Positions 49,085-58,224 of a stretch of DNA of 64,000 nt are shown one piece after another. The DNA comes from Vogesella urethralis (GTDB lineage: Bacteria > Pseudomonadota > Gammaproteobacteria > Burkholderiales > Chromobacteriaceae), in contig NZ_VMDW02000087.1 in the NCBI RefSeq assembly GCF_007644045.2, positions 155,432 through 219,431 on the forward strand, read 5' to 3'. Position numbers and translations under genes: made by a program. The notes under the pieces were generated by a model, which ran no database searches, was not told the origin of the DNA, and worked only from the letters and a program-made list of their open reading frames with translations. Every line of letters begins with the position of its first letter. Position 1 is the first letter of the stretch.

Positions 49085-49103
49085 TGGGGCAGAAACGCAA
49101 CGC

Positions 49104-51491
49104 TTAGGCGTTCAGTTCCTTGGCCAGGTACAACCAGGTTTCCACCACGGTATCCGGGTTCAGGGACACGGTTTCGATGCCCTCTTCCACCAGCCACTTG
49201 GCGAAGTCCGGGTGATCGGACGGGCCTTGGCCGCAGATACCTACGTACTTGTCGAGCTTGCGGCAAGCCTGGATCGCCATGTGCAGCATGGCTTTCACGG
49301 CTTCGTTGCGCTCGTCGAAGGTGGAGGCGATCGGGCCGCCGGAGTCACGATCCACGCCCAGGGTGAGCTGGGTCATGTCGTTGGAACCGATGGAGAAACC
49401 GTCAAAGTGCTGCAGGAACTTCTCGGCCAGAATGGCGTTGGTCGGCAGTTCGCACATCATGATCAGGCGCAGGCCGTTTTCGCCGCGCTTCAGGCCGTTG
49501 GCGGCCAGGATCTCGATCACTTTTTCGGCTTCGGCCAGGGTACGCACGAACGGGATCATCACTTCCACGTTGGTGAGGCCCATTACGTCGCGCACTTTCT
49601 TGATGGCGCGGCATTCCAGCTCGAAACAGTCGCGGAAGCTGTCGGCCACGTAACGCGCGGCACCACGGAAGCCCAGCATCGGGTTTTCTTCGTGCGGTTC
49701 GTACAGTTGGCCGCCGATCAGGTTGGCGTACTCGTTCGACTTGAAGTCGGACATGCGCACGATCACCTTTTTCGGCGAGAAGGCCGCAGCCAGCGTGGAC
49801 ACGCCTTCGGCGATCTTGTCGACGTAGAAGTCAACCGGGCTGGCGTAACCGGCGATGCGATCGGTGATGGTCGCTTTCAGGTCGGCCGGCAGGCTGTCGA
49901 ATTCCAGCAGCGCTTTCGGGTGGATACCGATCTGGCGGTTGATCACGAACTCCATGCGCGCCAGGCCCACGCCTTCGTTCGGCAGCTGCGCGAAGTCGAA
50001 AGCCAGTTCCGGGTTGCCCACGTTCATCATGATCTTCACCGGCGACTTCGGCATCTTGTCGAGTTCGAGCTCGATGATTTCCACGTCCAGCAGGCCATCA
50101 TAGATGTTGCCGGTGTCGCCTTCGGCGCAGGAAACGGTCACTTGCATGCCATCCTGCAGCAGGTCGGTGGCGTCGCCACAACCTACTACCGCCGGAATGC
50201 CCAGCTCGCGCGCAATGATGGCCGCGTGGCAGGTACGGCCGCCACGGTTGGTCACGATCGCGGCAGCGCGCTTCATTACCGGTTCCCAATCCGGGTCGGT
50301 CATGTCGGTAACCAGCACGTCGCCGGCTTTGACCTGATCCATCTCGGACGCGTCCTTGATCATGCGCACGGTACCCTGGCCGATTTTCTGACCAATGGCA
50401 CGGCCTTCACACAGCACGGTGGAGGTGTTTTTCAGACGGTAGCGGCGCAGGGTGTCCTTGCGGTCTTCCTGCGATTTCACCGTTTCCGGACGCGCCTGCA
50501 GGATGTACAGCTTGCCATCCAGGCCGTCGCGGCCCCACTCGATATCCATCGGGCGGGCGTAGTGTTTTTCGATGATCAGCGCGTACTGGGCCAGTTCGGC
50601 CACTTCGGCGTCGGTGATCGAGAACTGCTTGCGCAGGTCTTCGGCCACGTCCACGGTTTTCACGGAACGGCCGGCTTGCGACGCGTCGGTGAATTCCATC
50701 TTGATCAGCTTGGAGCCCATGGTCTTGCGCAGGATGGCAGGACGGCCGGCTTTCAGCGTCGGCTTGTGAACGTAGAATTCGTCCGGGTTCACCGCACCTT
50801 GCACCACCGTTTCGCCCAGGCCGTAGGACGAGGTGATGAACACCACGTCTTCAAAGCCGGACTCGGTATCGATGGTGAACATCACGCCCGCAGCGCCGCT
50901 GTCGGAACGCACCATGCGCTGTACACCGGCAGACAGTGCCACCACATCGTGGGCAAAGCCTTTGTGTACGCGGTAGGAAATGGCGCGGTCGTTGTACAGG
51001 GAAGCGAATACGTGCTTCATGGCGTCTTTGACGTTGTCAAGGCCACGGATATTCAGGAAGGTTTCTTGCTGGCCTGCGAACGAGGCATCGGGGAGGTCTT
51101 CTGCGGTTGCAGAGGAGCGGACTGCTACGGAGATGTCGGCGCCGCCGGCGTCGGCGACCATTTTTTCCCAGGCGGTCTTGATGTCTTCATCAAGTTTGAC
51201 CGGGAAAGGCGTGTCGATGATCCATTGACGGATCTCTTTGCCGACACGGGCCAGCTCCGTGACGTCGTCAATATCAAGCTTCGACAACGCCGCATTGATG
51301 CGGTCAGCCAGACCATTATGCTGGAGGAAATCCCGGTAGGCATCTGCTGTAGTAGCAAAACCGCCCGGAACGCGCACCCCGGAATGGGCCAGCTGACTGA
51401 TCATTTCGCCGAGGGAGGCGTTCTTGCCGCCTACTTTCTCGACATCGGTCATGCGCAGGTTCTCGAACCAGATGACGTAGTTCTCTGCCAT
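49104..51491 (-). CDS. ppsA: Phosphoenolpyruvate synthase
   Basis: PpsA converts pyruvate and ATP to PEP, AMP and phosphate. The 795-residue protein has the ATP-grasp domain ([24 protein letters not shown]), the phosphohistidine swivel motif [21 protein letters not shown], and the C-terminal TIM barrel with [15 protein letters not shown] and CGQGPSDHP (catalytic Cys). The ATG at 51491 is preceded by GGAAGTGAAG; a GTG directly before it is possible. It is divergent from ppsR, the kinase/pyrophosphorylase that controls its phosphorylation, so the pair is probably regulated together. Confidence 0.97.
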   Translation of the reverse strand: MAENYVIWFENLRMTDVEKVGGKNASLGEMISQLAHSGVRVPGGFATTADAYRDFLQHNGLADRINAALSKLDIDDVTELARVGKEIRQWIIDTPFPVKLDEDIKTAWEKMVADAGGADISVAVRSSATAEDLPDASFAGQQETFLNIRGLDNVKDAMKHVFASLYNDRAISYRVHKGFAHDVVALSAGVQRMVRSDSGAAGVMFTIDTESGFEDVVFITSSYGLGETVVQGAVNPDEFYVHKPTLKAGRPAILRKTMGSKLIKMEFTDASQAGRSVKTVDVAEDLRKQFSITDAEVAELAQYALIIEKHYARPMDIEWGRDGLDGKLYILQARPETVKSQEDRKDTLRRYRLKNTSTVLCEGRAIGQKIGQGTVRMIKDASEMDQVKAGDVLVTDMTDPDWEPVMKRAAAIVTNRGGRTCHAAIIARELGIPAVVGCGDATDLLQDGMQVTVSCAEGDTGNIYDGLLDVEIIELELDKMPKSPVKIMMNVGNPELAFDFAQLPNEGVGLARMEFVINRQIGIHPKALLEFDSLPADLKATITDRIAGYASPVDFYVDKIAEGVSTLAAAFSPKKVIVRMSDFKSNEYANLIGGQLYEPHEENPMLGFRGAARYVADSFRDCFELECRAIKKVRDVMGLTNVEVMIPFVRTLAEAEKVIEILAANGLKRGENGLRLIMMCELPTNAILAEKFLQHFDGFSIGSNDMTQLTLGVDRDSGGPIASTFDERNEAVKAMLHMAIQACRKLDKYVGICGQGPSDHPDFAKWLVEEGIETVSLNPDTVVETWLYLAKELNA

Positions 51492-51780
51492 CACTTCACT
51501 TCCTGTGTTGGATTGGACGATAGGGAAGCCCGCATTCTAGCCGAACAAGACCCGCTTTGCGTAGTTACTTTTGCATCGCACAACACAGGGCTTTCCCTGA
51601 ATTATCAGCACACTGGATAAAAAATATTGTGTATCCCCATGACTTCCAAGGAAGAAATGTAATAGCGGCACTACAATGCCGGCCAGTGCTACAGGCACGG
51701 CATTGATCTGGCTGCTTGCCGTCGCCGCTAAAACGGCACAGACTGCTGACAGCCCAACAACCCGCATTACAGGACCTGCC

Positions 51781-52602
51781 ATGCCGCACCGCCGCTCCGC
51801 CTTCTTCGTTTCCGACCGCACCGGCATTACCGCCGAGTCGCTGGGTAACACCCTGCTGACCCAGTTCGATACCGAGGAATTCAAACGCGAAACCATCCCG
51901 TTCATCGATACCGTGGAAAAAGCGCAGGAACTGGCGCGTCGTATCGACGAAGTGGCGCAGGAAGACCACGAAAAACCGCTGGTCTTCACCAGTATCATCA
52001 AGGCGGACGTGCGCGCCGCCCTCAACATCAACAGCGCGCTGGTGATCGACTTCTTCGAAACCTTTATCGGCGAGCTGGAAAAAGAGCTGGGCGAAAAAGC
52101 CACCATGGAAGTGGGCAAGGCCCACGGCATGTCCAATGAAGAGAAATACGACCATCGCATCGAAGCGGTGAACTACTCGCTGAACCACGACGACGGCGTG
52201 AAGCTGAAAGACCTGGACGAGGCCGACGTGATCCTGGTGGGCGTATCGCGCTCGGGCAAAACCCCTACCTGCCTGTACCTGGCGCTGCAATACGGCATCA
52301 AGGCGGCCAACTACCCGCTGACGCCGGAAGACCTTAGCAGCCCGACCCTGCCCAAGATGCTGCTGCCGTTCAAGAACAAGATCTTCGGCCTCACCATCGA
52401 CCCGAACCGCCTGCACTTCATCCGCTCGGAGCGCCGCCCGGATTCGCGCTACGCCAGCATGGACAACTGCCGCCGCGAGGTGAACGAAGCGGAATCGATG
52501 TTCCGCCACCATTCGGTGCCGTTCATCAGCACCACGCACAAGTCGATTGAAGAGATCGCCTCCACCATCATGCACAAGGCGCATCTGGGCCGCCGCTTCT
52601 GA
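51781..52602 (+). CDS. ppsR: PEP synthase regulatory protein (bifunctional kinase/pyrophosphorylase, DUF299)
   Basis: PpsR phosphorylates PpsA on threonine with ADP and reverses it with phosphate. The 273-residue protein shows the family start [22 protein letters not shown], the P-loop [18 protein letters not shown] and the C-terminal [20 protein letters not shown]. The ATG at 51781 has AGGA upstream; the preceding open frame is a hydrophobic-rich shadow. It is transcribed away from ppsA across a 289-base gap that should hold both promoters; no operator could be identified. Confidence 0.97.
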   Translation: MPHRRSAFFVSDRTGITAESLGNTLLTQFDTEEFKRETIPFIDTVEKAQELARRIDEVAQEDHEKPLVFTSIIKADVRAALNINSALVIDFFETFIGELEKELGEKATMEVGKAHGMSNEEKYDHRIEAVNYSLNHDDGVKLKDLDEADVILVGVSRSGKTPTCLYLALQYGIKAANYPLTPEDLSSPTLPKMLLPFKNKIFGLTIDPNRLHFIRSERRPDSRYASMDNCRREVNEAESMFRHHSVPFISTTHKSIEEIASTIMHKAHLGRRF

Positions 52603-52609
52603 TGGAAGT

Positions 52610-52639
52610 TGGCCGCATGGCGGGCAAGCCATGCGGCCA
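52610..52639. repeat. Inverted pair of the dispersed repeat after ppsR
   Basis: TGGCCGCATGGC and GCCATGCGGCCA form a 12-bp perfect stem around GGGCAA, directly after the ppsR stop. It is related to the AAGGTTGGCCGCA element (GTTGGCCGCATG core) and may act as an mRNA 3'-end stabiliser or weak terminator. Confidence 0.75.
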
Positions 52640-52723
52640 CAATAAACAGGTGCATTTTTCCTGCATGGGTCTATGCTGAATTCAGGTTTGCCCCACCGCA
52701 ACCCACCTGCAGGAGAAACCATC

Positions 52724-52936
52724 ATGCGACTGGAACACTTCAACCACATCGCCAATCTGATCGGCCTGAAGAAAAAGTCCCGTGAAGCCGTATGGCTCAT
52801 CGAGATCGACGGCATGACCGGTTACGCCGCATCGCGGCAGCTGGATATCAGCCAGTCTACCGTCTCGCGCGCGCACGCCCGTTTCCGCAAGGCGCTGCAC
52901 CAGATCAACCAGCTGACACCGCACCTGCCCCTATAG
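52724..52936 (+). CDS. Small helix-turn-helix protein, KorA/TrfB-like
   Basis: The 70-residue protein begins MRLEHFNHIANLIGLKKKSREAVWLIEIDG. A helix-turn-helix follows (MTGYAASRQLDISQSTVSRAHARFRKAL) in the style of the TrfB/KorA repressors of broad-host-range plasmids (where a G-Y-A-A/V recognition helix precedes VSR). AGGAG precedes the ATG at 52724. A chromosomal KorA-like protein outside a plasmid is of note. It lies between inverted pairs of the dispersed repeat. Confidence 0.75.
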   Translation: MRLEHFNHIANLIGLKKKSREAVWLIEIDGMTGYAASRQLDISQSTVSRAHARFRKALHQINQLTPHLPL

Positions 52937-52954
52937 GCATACCGCACCACATCA

Positions 52955-52986
52955 AGGCGGCCAACCCCGGCAACGAGGTTGGCCGC
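52955..52986. repeat. Inverted pair of the dispersed repeat after the HTH gene
   Basis: GGCGGCCAACC and GGTTGGCCGCC are an 11-bp perfect stem with a ten-base loop. It lies between the HTH gene and the convergent NUDIX gene. Confidence 0.8.
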
Positions 52987-53004
52987 CATGCATTTACAAG
53001 GTCA

Positions 53005-53409
53005 TTAGAACGCCGCGCTGCGCACCACGCCGTCAAACGCCAGACAGTCGGCCACCCGCTGCCGTTGCACTGGCGACAAGTCATGCAGCGGCCAGTAACG
53101 CCAGGCCAGATGTTCGTCGCTCAGCGTCAGGCTGGCCCCCTCCGGCAAGCGACAGCGGAAGATGCAGGCCTGCGATTCGTACTCTGCGTGATAGTAGACC
53201 CCGGTCAGGCAATCTATCTGCACGGCAACGCCCAGCTCTTCCAGGCACTCGCGCTGTAGCGCCTGGTGAATGGTCTCCCCAGGCTCCAGCGCGCCCCCCG
53301 GCAAACCCCAGGCCTGCTTGCCGTAACTGGCCTGCAATAGCAGCACCTCGCCTTGCGCGTTCAAAATCACCGCGTGGCTGCTGATACGGAAGCGATCATC
53401 GAAGGCCAT
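53005..53409 (-). CDS. NUDIX hydrolase
   Basis: The 134-residue protein begins MAFDDRFRISSHAVILNAQGEVLLLQASYGKQ. It has the complete Nudix box GGALEPGETIHQALQRECLEELG (G-x5-E-x7-REUxEExGU). Substrate is unknown (nucleoside diphosphate derivatives). The ATG at 53409 is preferred over an in-frame start 99 bases upstream, as the extra stretch has no conserved features. Confidence 0.92.
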   Translation of the reverse strand: MAFDDRFRISSHAVILNAQGEVLLLQASYGKQAWGLPGGALEPGETIHQALQRECLEELGVAVQIDCLTGVYYHAEYESQACIFRCRLPEGASLTLSDEHLAWRYWPLHDLSPVQRQRVADCLAFDGVVRSAAF

Positions 53410-53501
53410 GCAAGCTCCTGTTTTTGTAGTAGGTTTTGTGTCAATTCGGCGACTAGCCATCGCCCACCTGCAAAATACTGCCAGATTTTTACAAAAAGGT
53501 G

Positions 53502-53530
53502 TTGACACTCAAAGCGCCCATCCGTATAGT
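53502..53530 (+). promoter_or_regulatory. Sigma-70 promoter of the tRNA operon
   Basis: TTGACA (53502-53507), 17-base spacer, TATAGT (53525-53530). Near-consensus, ending 38 bases before the first tRNA. Confidence 0.88.
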
Positions 53531-53568
53531 TCGCATCTCTCGCAAGACAACGGTCAAACGAGAACAGC

Positions 53569-53645
53569 GCACCCGTAGCTCAGTTGGATAGAGTATTTGG
53601 CTACGAACCAAAGGGTCGGGCGTTCGAATCGCTCCGGGTGCGCCA
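53569..53645 (+). tRNA. tRNA-Arg (anticodon ACG)
   Basis: A 77-base cloverleaf with acceptor stem GCACCCG/CGGGTGC, an anticodon loop CTACGAA (ACG; the A is probably converted to inosine to read CGU/CGC/CGA), TFC arm and CCA encoded. It is transcribed with tRNA-Glu, six bases downstream. Confidence 0.95.
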
Positions 53646-53651
53646 CAATCT

Positions 53652-53727
53652 GTCCCCATCGTCTAGAGGCCTAGGACACCGCCCTTTCACGGCGATAACC
53701 GGGGTTCGAATCCCCGTGGGGACGCCA
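53652..53727 (+). tRNA. tRNA-Glu (anticodon TTC)
   Basis: A 76-base cloverleaf with acceptor stem GTCCCCA/TGGGGAC, anticodon loop CTTTCAC (TTC), a GGTTCGAATCC TFC arm and encoded CCA. Its transcript ends at the hairpin at 53737. Confidence 0.95.
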
Positions 53728-53736
53728 GGATTCGAC

Positions 53737-53764
53737 AAAAAAGCCACCGCAAGGTGGCTTTTTT
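53737..53764. terminator. Strong bidirectional terminator
   Basis: AAAAAAGCCACC and GGTGGCTTTTTT form a perfect 12-bp stem around GCAA. It ends the tRNA operon on the plus strand and the hybrid-kinase operon on the minus strand. Confidence 0.95.
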
Positions 53765-53782
53765 GTTTTCCGTTTCCGCCGC

Positions 53783-56700
53783 TCACTCTACGTCCGGCAG
53801 AGCCGCAATCGCGTCGCGTACCGGCTGCAATGCCCCGACCGTCGCCGCCAGCGCCGCCGCCATCTCCGCAACCATCTCGCCTTGCCTGGCCAGGCTTTCC
53901 AGCTGCTCGGCCTGCTGACGTACCGTTTCGGCACTGACATTGCTGGCGGCGCCTTTCAGCGTATGCGCCAGCAACTGCACCCGGGCAATATCGCCCTGCT
54001 GCAACGCCGCCGCGGCTTCGTCGCCAAATGAAGCCTGGCTGCTGGCAAACAGACGCAACCATTTCAGATAGACCTTGCGCTTGTGCATGGCGCGCGCCAA
54101 GCCCTCCTCTACTGCCACCCCACAAGCGGCCAAGCTGCCCCAGCTTGCCGCCTCGTCGTCACCGGCTTGCGGCGCGGGCGTCGGGTCGCGCCGGCTTACC
54201 TGTGGCGGCGGCGCCTTGCCTGCCAGCCCCAGCCTGGCCAGTACCGCAAACAGTTTGTCGGGATCGATCGGTTTGCTGACGTAATCATCCATGCCGGCGG
54301 CCAGTGCTTCTTCGCGGCTACCCGCCAGTGCATTGGCAGTTAGCGCCACCACCGGGATGGCAGCCCAATCCGGATGGGCGCGAATGCGCGCAGTAGCAGT
54401 AAAACCATCCATCACCGGCATGTGGCAATCCATCAGGATAACGTCGGGGCGATAGCTGGCCAGCAGGTGCAGCGCTTCTTCGCCGTTGCCGGCGTAGCGG
54501 ACAGTCGCACCGGCATCGGCCAGATAGGCGCCAACCACTTCCTGGTTCAGCAGCACGTCGTCTACCACCAGCACCTGGTAGCCGGTGAGCGTTTGCGTTA
54601 CCACCTGCGGGGCTGGCTCCGGCAGCGCGTGGCCGTCCTGCAAACGCAACAGCCCCTGGCGCAAACGCTGCGGCGTCAGCGGTTTGGTCCACACCGCCAC
54701 CACCGGCATGCCGGCAGGCACCAGACCGACGGCGTCGGTCAGGCTGAGGTGGCGGATGCTCAGCAGCACGCAACGGCTGTGCTGCGGCCAGCGCATGCTG
54801 CCAAAGACGTGTGCCCAACCGGGCTGGTCGATATCGATCAGCCACAGGTTATCCGGCTGGCCGTCTTCCGCCGCGGCCAGCGTGCTGCCCACCCCGACCA
54901 TATGGCTAGCAGGCAGCCCCAACGCCTGCAACTGCTGTTGCAGCACCTTGGCCAGGGTTGGCCGCATGCCGTACAGCCAGACCCCGGGCAGCGGGCAACC
55001 GGGCCAATCGTCCCCCCCGGCAACGGCCTGCCACGGCAGGACAAAGCGGAAGGTGCTACCCACGCCGGGGCGGGACACCACGTCAATCCCCTGTCCGCCC
55101 ATCAGGCGCACCAGCTGGCTGGAAATCACCAGCCCCAGCCCGGTACCGCCAAAACGGCGCTGGGTGGACACATCCGCCTGGCTGAAAGGCTGGAACAACC
55201 TGGCAAGCTGTTCTTCGCTCATGCCGATGCCGCTATCGCTGACGCTGAATTGCCAGCCGTCGGCGTGCGGCTCGATGCGCAGCACGATCTCGCCCTCGCG
55301 GGTGAATTTCACCGCATTGCCCAGCAGGTTCAGCAGTACCTGACCCAGACGCAGCGGGTCGCCCACCATCCGCGCCGGCACGCCCGGCGCCACATCGAAC
55401 ACCAACTCCAGCGGCTTGCCTTCCACCCGCATGGACAGCATGTCGGCCAGCGAGCCCAGTACGCTATCCAGCTCGAAGCGGGTTTGCTCCACTTGCAGGT
55501 GGCCGGACTCGATCTTGGAGAAGTCCAGTATGTCGTTGATGATGTCCAGCAGGCCGCGCGCGGACGACAGTACCTTTTGCAGGAACTGCCGCGTGCGTTC
55601 CGGCAGCGCATCGCGCAAGGCCAGGTCGGCCATGCCGATGATGGCGTTCATCGGAGTGCGGATTTCATGGCTCATATTGGCCAGGAAGGCGCTCTTGGTG
55701 GCGGCGGCAGCCTCGGCGGCCAACTTGGCGGCCTCCATCTGCTGCGCCAGGGCTTTCTGTTCGCTGATGTCTTCCTGCACGCTGACAAAATGGGTCAGCC
55801 GGCCGGCGCTGTCGCGCATCGGCGAGATCATCTGCATCACCCATAGCGGGGAGCCGTCCTTGCGCCGGTTCAGCATCTCGCCGTGCCAGCTGATACCGTT
55901 GCGCAACGAGTGCCACAGGCTTTGATAGGTGTCGCGGTCGGTTTCCCCCGACCTAAACAGCTGCGGTGTCTGGCCCAGGATCTCGGCCTCGCTGTAGCCG
56001 GTCATCGCCAGCAAGCGCGGGTTGACGTACTCGATGACGCCGTTAATGTCGGTAATCAGCACCCCGGCCGGGCTTTGCGTCACCGCACGCGACATCTGCT
56101 CCAGCCGCGCCTCGCTGGCGCGCTGGGCGCTGATATCGCGGAAGTACAGCACTGCGGCCAGGTCGCCGTGCCCTTCCGGCAGCAGGTTCAGCTGATATAC
56201 CACCGGGAAACTGGCACGCTGCCGACTACCGAACAGCTCCCACTGGCTGGCGCAAGACTGCCGCAACAGCAGCGCCTGCAACAAGGGGCCGGGCTCGTGA
56301 TAGACACGCCCGTCCGGGCCGCTGTGTTGCAGCACTTGCTCCAGCAACTGGCCCTCCAGCTCGTCGGCGGCCAGGCCCAGCAGGCTACCAGCGGCGCGGT
56401 TGCAAAACACGATATGGCCGCCAGCGCTCAGCCCGATAATGCCGTCTTCGATCGCCCCCAGAATGGCCTGCGCCTTGGCTTCGGCATGGCTGGCGGCCAA
56501 CTCGGCGCGCGCCAGACGCTCCTGCTCCAGCGCCTGCAGGGTGGCAGTTTTTTCTTCCAGGATGGACACGTAGTGCGAGATGTCCTGGATCACCGCCATC
56601 CGTTGCGACGGCGTGCCGTCGGCGTGCCAGTCGTGGCGCCCCATTTCCTGCACGTGCTTGATGCGGTCGCCAAACTGCAAGCGGTAGTTCACCCGGTACT

Positions 56701-58135
56701 GCCCGGCGCGGTCGTCGGCGTACACCGCCAGCACCCGCGGCAGATCGTCGGGGTGCACGCGGGCGCGGAACAGGCTTTCACTGGCATTGAACGCCTCGGG
56801 GTACTCCATCAGCACCGATAGCTGGCGCGACCACGACACCTCGCCGCTACGCAGATCCACCATGTAATAGCCCAGCCGCGCCATCTGCTCGGCATCTTCC
56901 AGCTGCTGCTGGCGTTGCAGCAGTTTGCCGGTATGCTCGGCCACCTTGGCCTCCAGCTCGTAGGCGTAGCTCCACAGGCGCTTTTGCGCGGCCCCGATCT
57001 GCTCTGCCATCAGGTTGAAGCTGTGCGCCAGGCGGCCGATTTCGTCGTTGTCGCTTTCCGCTACCCGCACGTGGATCTCGCCATTCCCCAGACGGGTACT
57101 GGCATCCACCAGCACCTGCAGCGGTTGCAACAGCCGCTTGGCCAGCCAGAAGCCCAACACCAGCAATACAACGGCCAACACCGACATCAGCAGCAGTATC
57201 TGCAGTTGCAGCTGCCGGAGTGGCTGCATCACTTCCTGCTGGTCCATCTTCACCACCAGCCCCCAGCCCAGCCCGGGTACCGGCTCCCAGGCCGCCAGCA
57301 CCGGCACCCCGCGATGATCTTCCCGCAAGCCCACGCCGCGCCGGCCTCGCAGGGCATCGAAAATCGGATTCAAGCGCGCCTCGTCGGCAGCCAGCCGCAG
57401 CCGGAAGGCGGCGTCCGGCTGGAGCCGCAGCGGCCCCAGCACCAGGGCATGGCCATCACTGTCGCGCCGCGCCAGCATCACCTCGCCACTCTCCCCCAGC
57501 CCTACCCGGCTGCTCAGAATACGGTTCAGCGACTCTGCGCTGAGACTGATGACGAAATAGCCGACCAGCCGGCCCTCACGCATCATGGTAGAGAGCCAGA
57601 ACGCCGTTTCTCGCCCTGCCGGCGCATAGTAGTCATGCGGTACAAAGTAGGTTCCCGGCCGCAAACCGGCATGGCGGACCTCGCTCGCCAACCATGTTCG
57701 CATCAACTGGCCCGTCAGCAGCTCGCTACCGAAGTCCAGCCGTTGCTTTGCGCTGTACACCACGCGCCCGCCGACATCCAGCAGCAGCACATCGTCCAGA
57801 CCATCCAGCATGCGGAAATCCAGCGCCTGACGGCATGCCGCCCGCTGCCGGCGGTAGGCATCCGATAACGGCCCGGCTTCGCGCATTGCCCGGCCCAAGG
57901 CCTCGCTGCATTGCTGGATGGCCGGGTTGGCCGCCAACACCCGGACATGATCCTTCTGCCCGGATTGCCACGCCGCCAGCTCACGCACCCGGTCGTCCGC
58001 CAGCGACTGTACCCGCAGAAACAGCGAATGCTGCAAAGAAGCGGCGGCATGGTGATAGGCAAGGTAGGCCGTCACCACAATGGGTAACAAACTCCCCAGC
58101 AAAAACCACAACAGCAAACGATGACGAATGGACAT
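53783..58135 (-). CDS. Membrane hybrid histidine kinase, Cache-HAMP-PAS-HisKA-REC-REC-HPt
   Basis: The 1450-residue protein has a membrane segment (about 6-28), a large periplasmic Cache-like domain (about 30-310), a second membrane segment (about 315-340), HAMP (345-400) and three PAS domains (roughly 430-540, 570-690 and 700-810). HisKA follows with His823 in NMSHEIRTPMNAIIG, then HATPase with GGTGLGLVI. A first receiver is degenerate: its acidic pocket is replaced by YGMRPT, but Asp in LIDIDQPG and Lys in TKPL remain. A second, canonical receiver has Asp1236 in ILMDCHMP, and an HPt domain has His1391 in AHTLKGAASNV. Phosphate would flow His823-Asp1236-His1391 and on to the regulator encoded just upstream. 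The signal is external but unknown. The ATG at 58135 gives the best membrane-anchor start. Confidence 0.94.
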   Translation of the reverse strand: MSIRHRLLLWFLLGSLLPIVVTAYLAYHHAAASLQHSLFLRVQSLADDRVRELAAWQSGQKDHVRVLAANPAIQQCSEALGRAMREAGPLSDAYRRQRAACRQALDFRMLDGLDDVLLLDVGGRVVYSAKQRLDFGSELLTGQLMRTWLASEVRHAGLRPGTYFVPHDYYAPAGRETAFWLSTMMREGRLVGYFVISLSAESLNRILSSRVGLGESGEVMLARRDSDGHALVLGPLRLQPDAAFRLRLAADEARLNPIFDALRGRRGVGLREDHRGVPVLAAWEPVPGLGWGLVVKMDQQEVMQPLRQLQLQILLLMSVLAVVLLVLGFWLAKRLLQPLQVLVDASTRLGNGEIHVRVAESDNDEIGRLAHSFNLMAEQIGAAQKRLWSYAYELEAKVAEHTGKLLQRQQQLEDAEQMARLGYYMVDLRSGEVSWSRQLSVLMEYPEAFNASESLFRARVHPDDLPRVLAVYADDRAGQYRVNYRLQFGDRIKHVQEMGRHDWHADGTPSQRMAVIQDISHYVSILEEKTATLQALEQERLARAELAASHAEAKAQAILGAIEDGIIGLSAGGHIVFCNRAAGSLLGLAADELEGQLLEQVLQHSGPDGRVYHEPGPLLQALLLRQSCASQWELFGSRQRASFPVVYQLNLLPEGHGDLAAVLYFRDISAQRASEARLEQMSRAVTQSPAGVLITDINGVIEYVNPRLLAMTGYSEAEILGQTPQLFRSGETDRDTYQSLWHSLRNGISWHGEMLNRRKDGSPLWVMQMISPMRDSAGRLTHFVSVQEDISEQKALAQQMEAAKLAAEAAAATKSAFLANMSHEIRTPMNAIIGMADLALRDALPERTRQFLQKVLSSARGLLDIINDILDFSKIESGHLQVEQTRFELDSVLGSLADMLSMRVEGKPLELVFDVAPGVPARMVGDPLRLGQVLLNLLGNAVKFTREGEIVLRIEPHADGWQFSVSDSGIGMSEEQLARLFQPFSQADVSTQRRFGGTGLGLVISSQLVRLMGGQGIDVVSRPGVGSTFRFVLPWQAVAGGDDWPGCPLPGVWLYGMRPTLAKVLQQQLQALGLPASHMVGVGSTLAAAEDGQPDNLWLIDIDQPGWAHVFGSMRWPQHSRCVLLSIRHLSLTDAVGLVPAGMPVVAVWTKPLTPQRLRQGLLRLQDGHALPEPAPQVVTQTLTGYQVLVVDDVLLNQEVVGAYLADAGATVRYAGNGEEALHLLASYRPDVILMDCHMPVMDGFTATARIRAHPDWAAIPVVALTANALAGSREEALAAGMDDYVSKPIDPDKLFAVLARLGLAGKAPPPQVSRRDPTPAPQAGDDEAASWGSLAACGVAVEEGLARAMHKRKVYLKWLRLFASSQASFGDEAAAALQQGDIARVQLLAHTLKGAASNVSAETVRQQAEQLESLARQGEMVAEMAAALAATVGALQPVRDAIAALPDVE

Positions 58136-58224
58136 GACACATCCCGACTGAACGGCTACCCGGCAGGGCTGGTCGATACCGGCTGCCAACCCTACCGTCG
58201 GCCAGGCAGCGGGGCAGACTGCCG

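Noticed and set aside
49212..51620. A very long open frame (about 800 codons) on the plus strand opposite ppsA
   Set aside because: It mirrors the ppsA codons; the translation is rich in His, Gln, Arg and Val with no domain, as expected for antisense frames in GC-rich genes.
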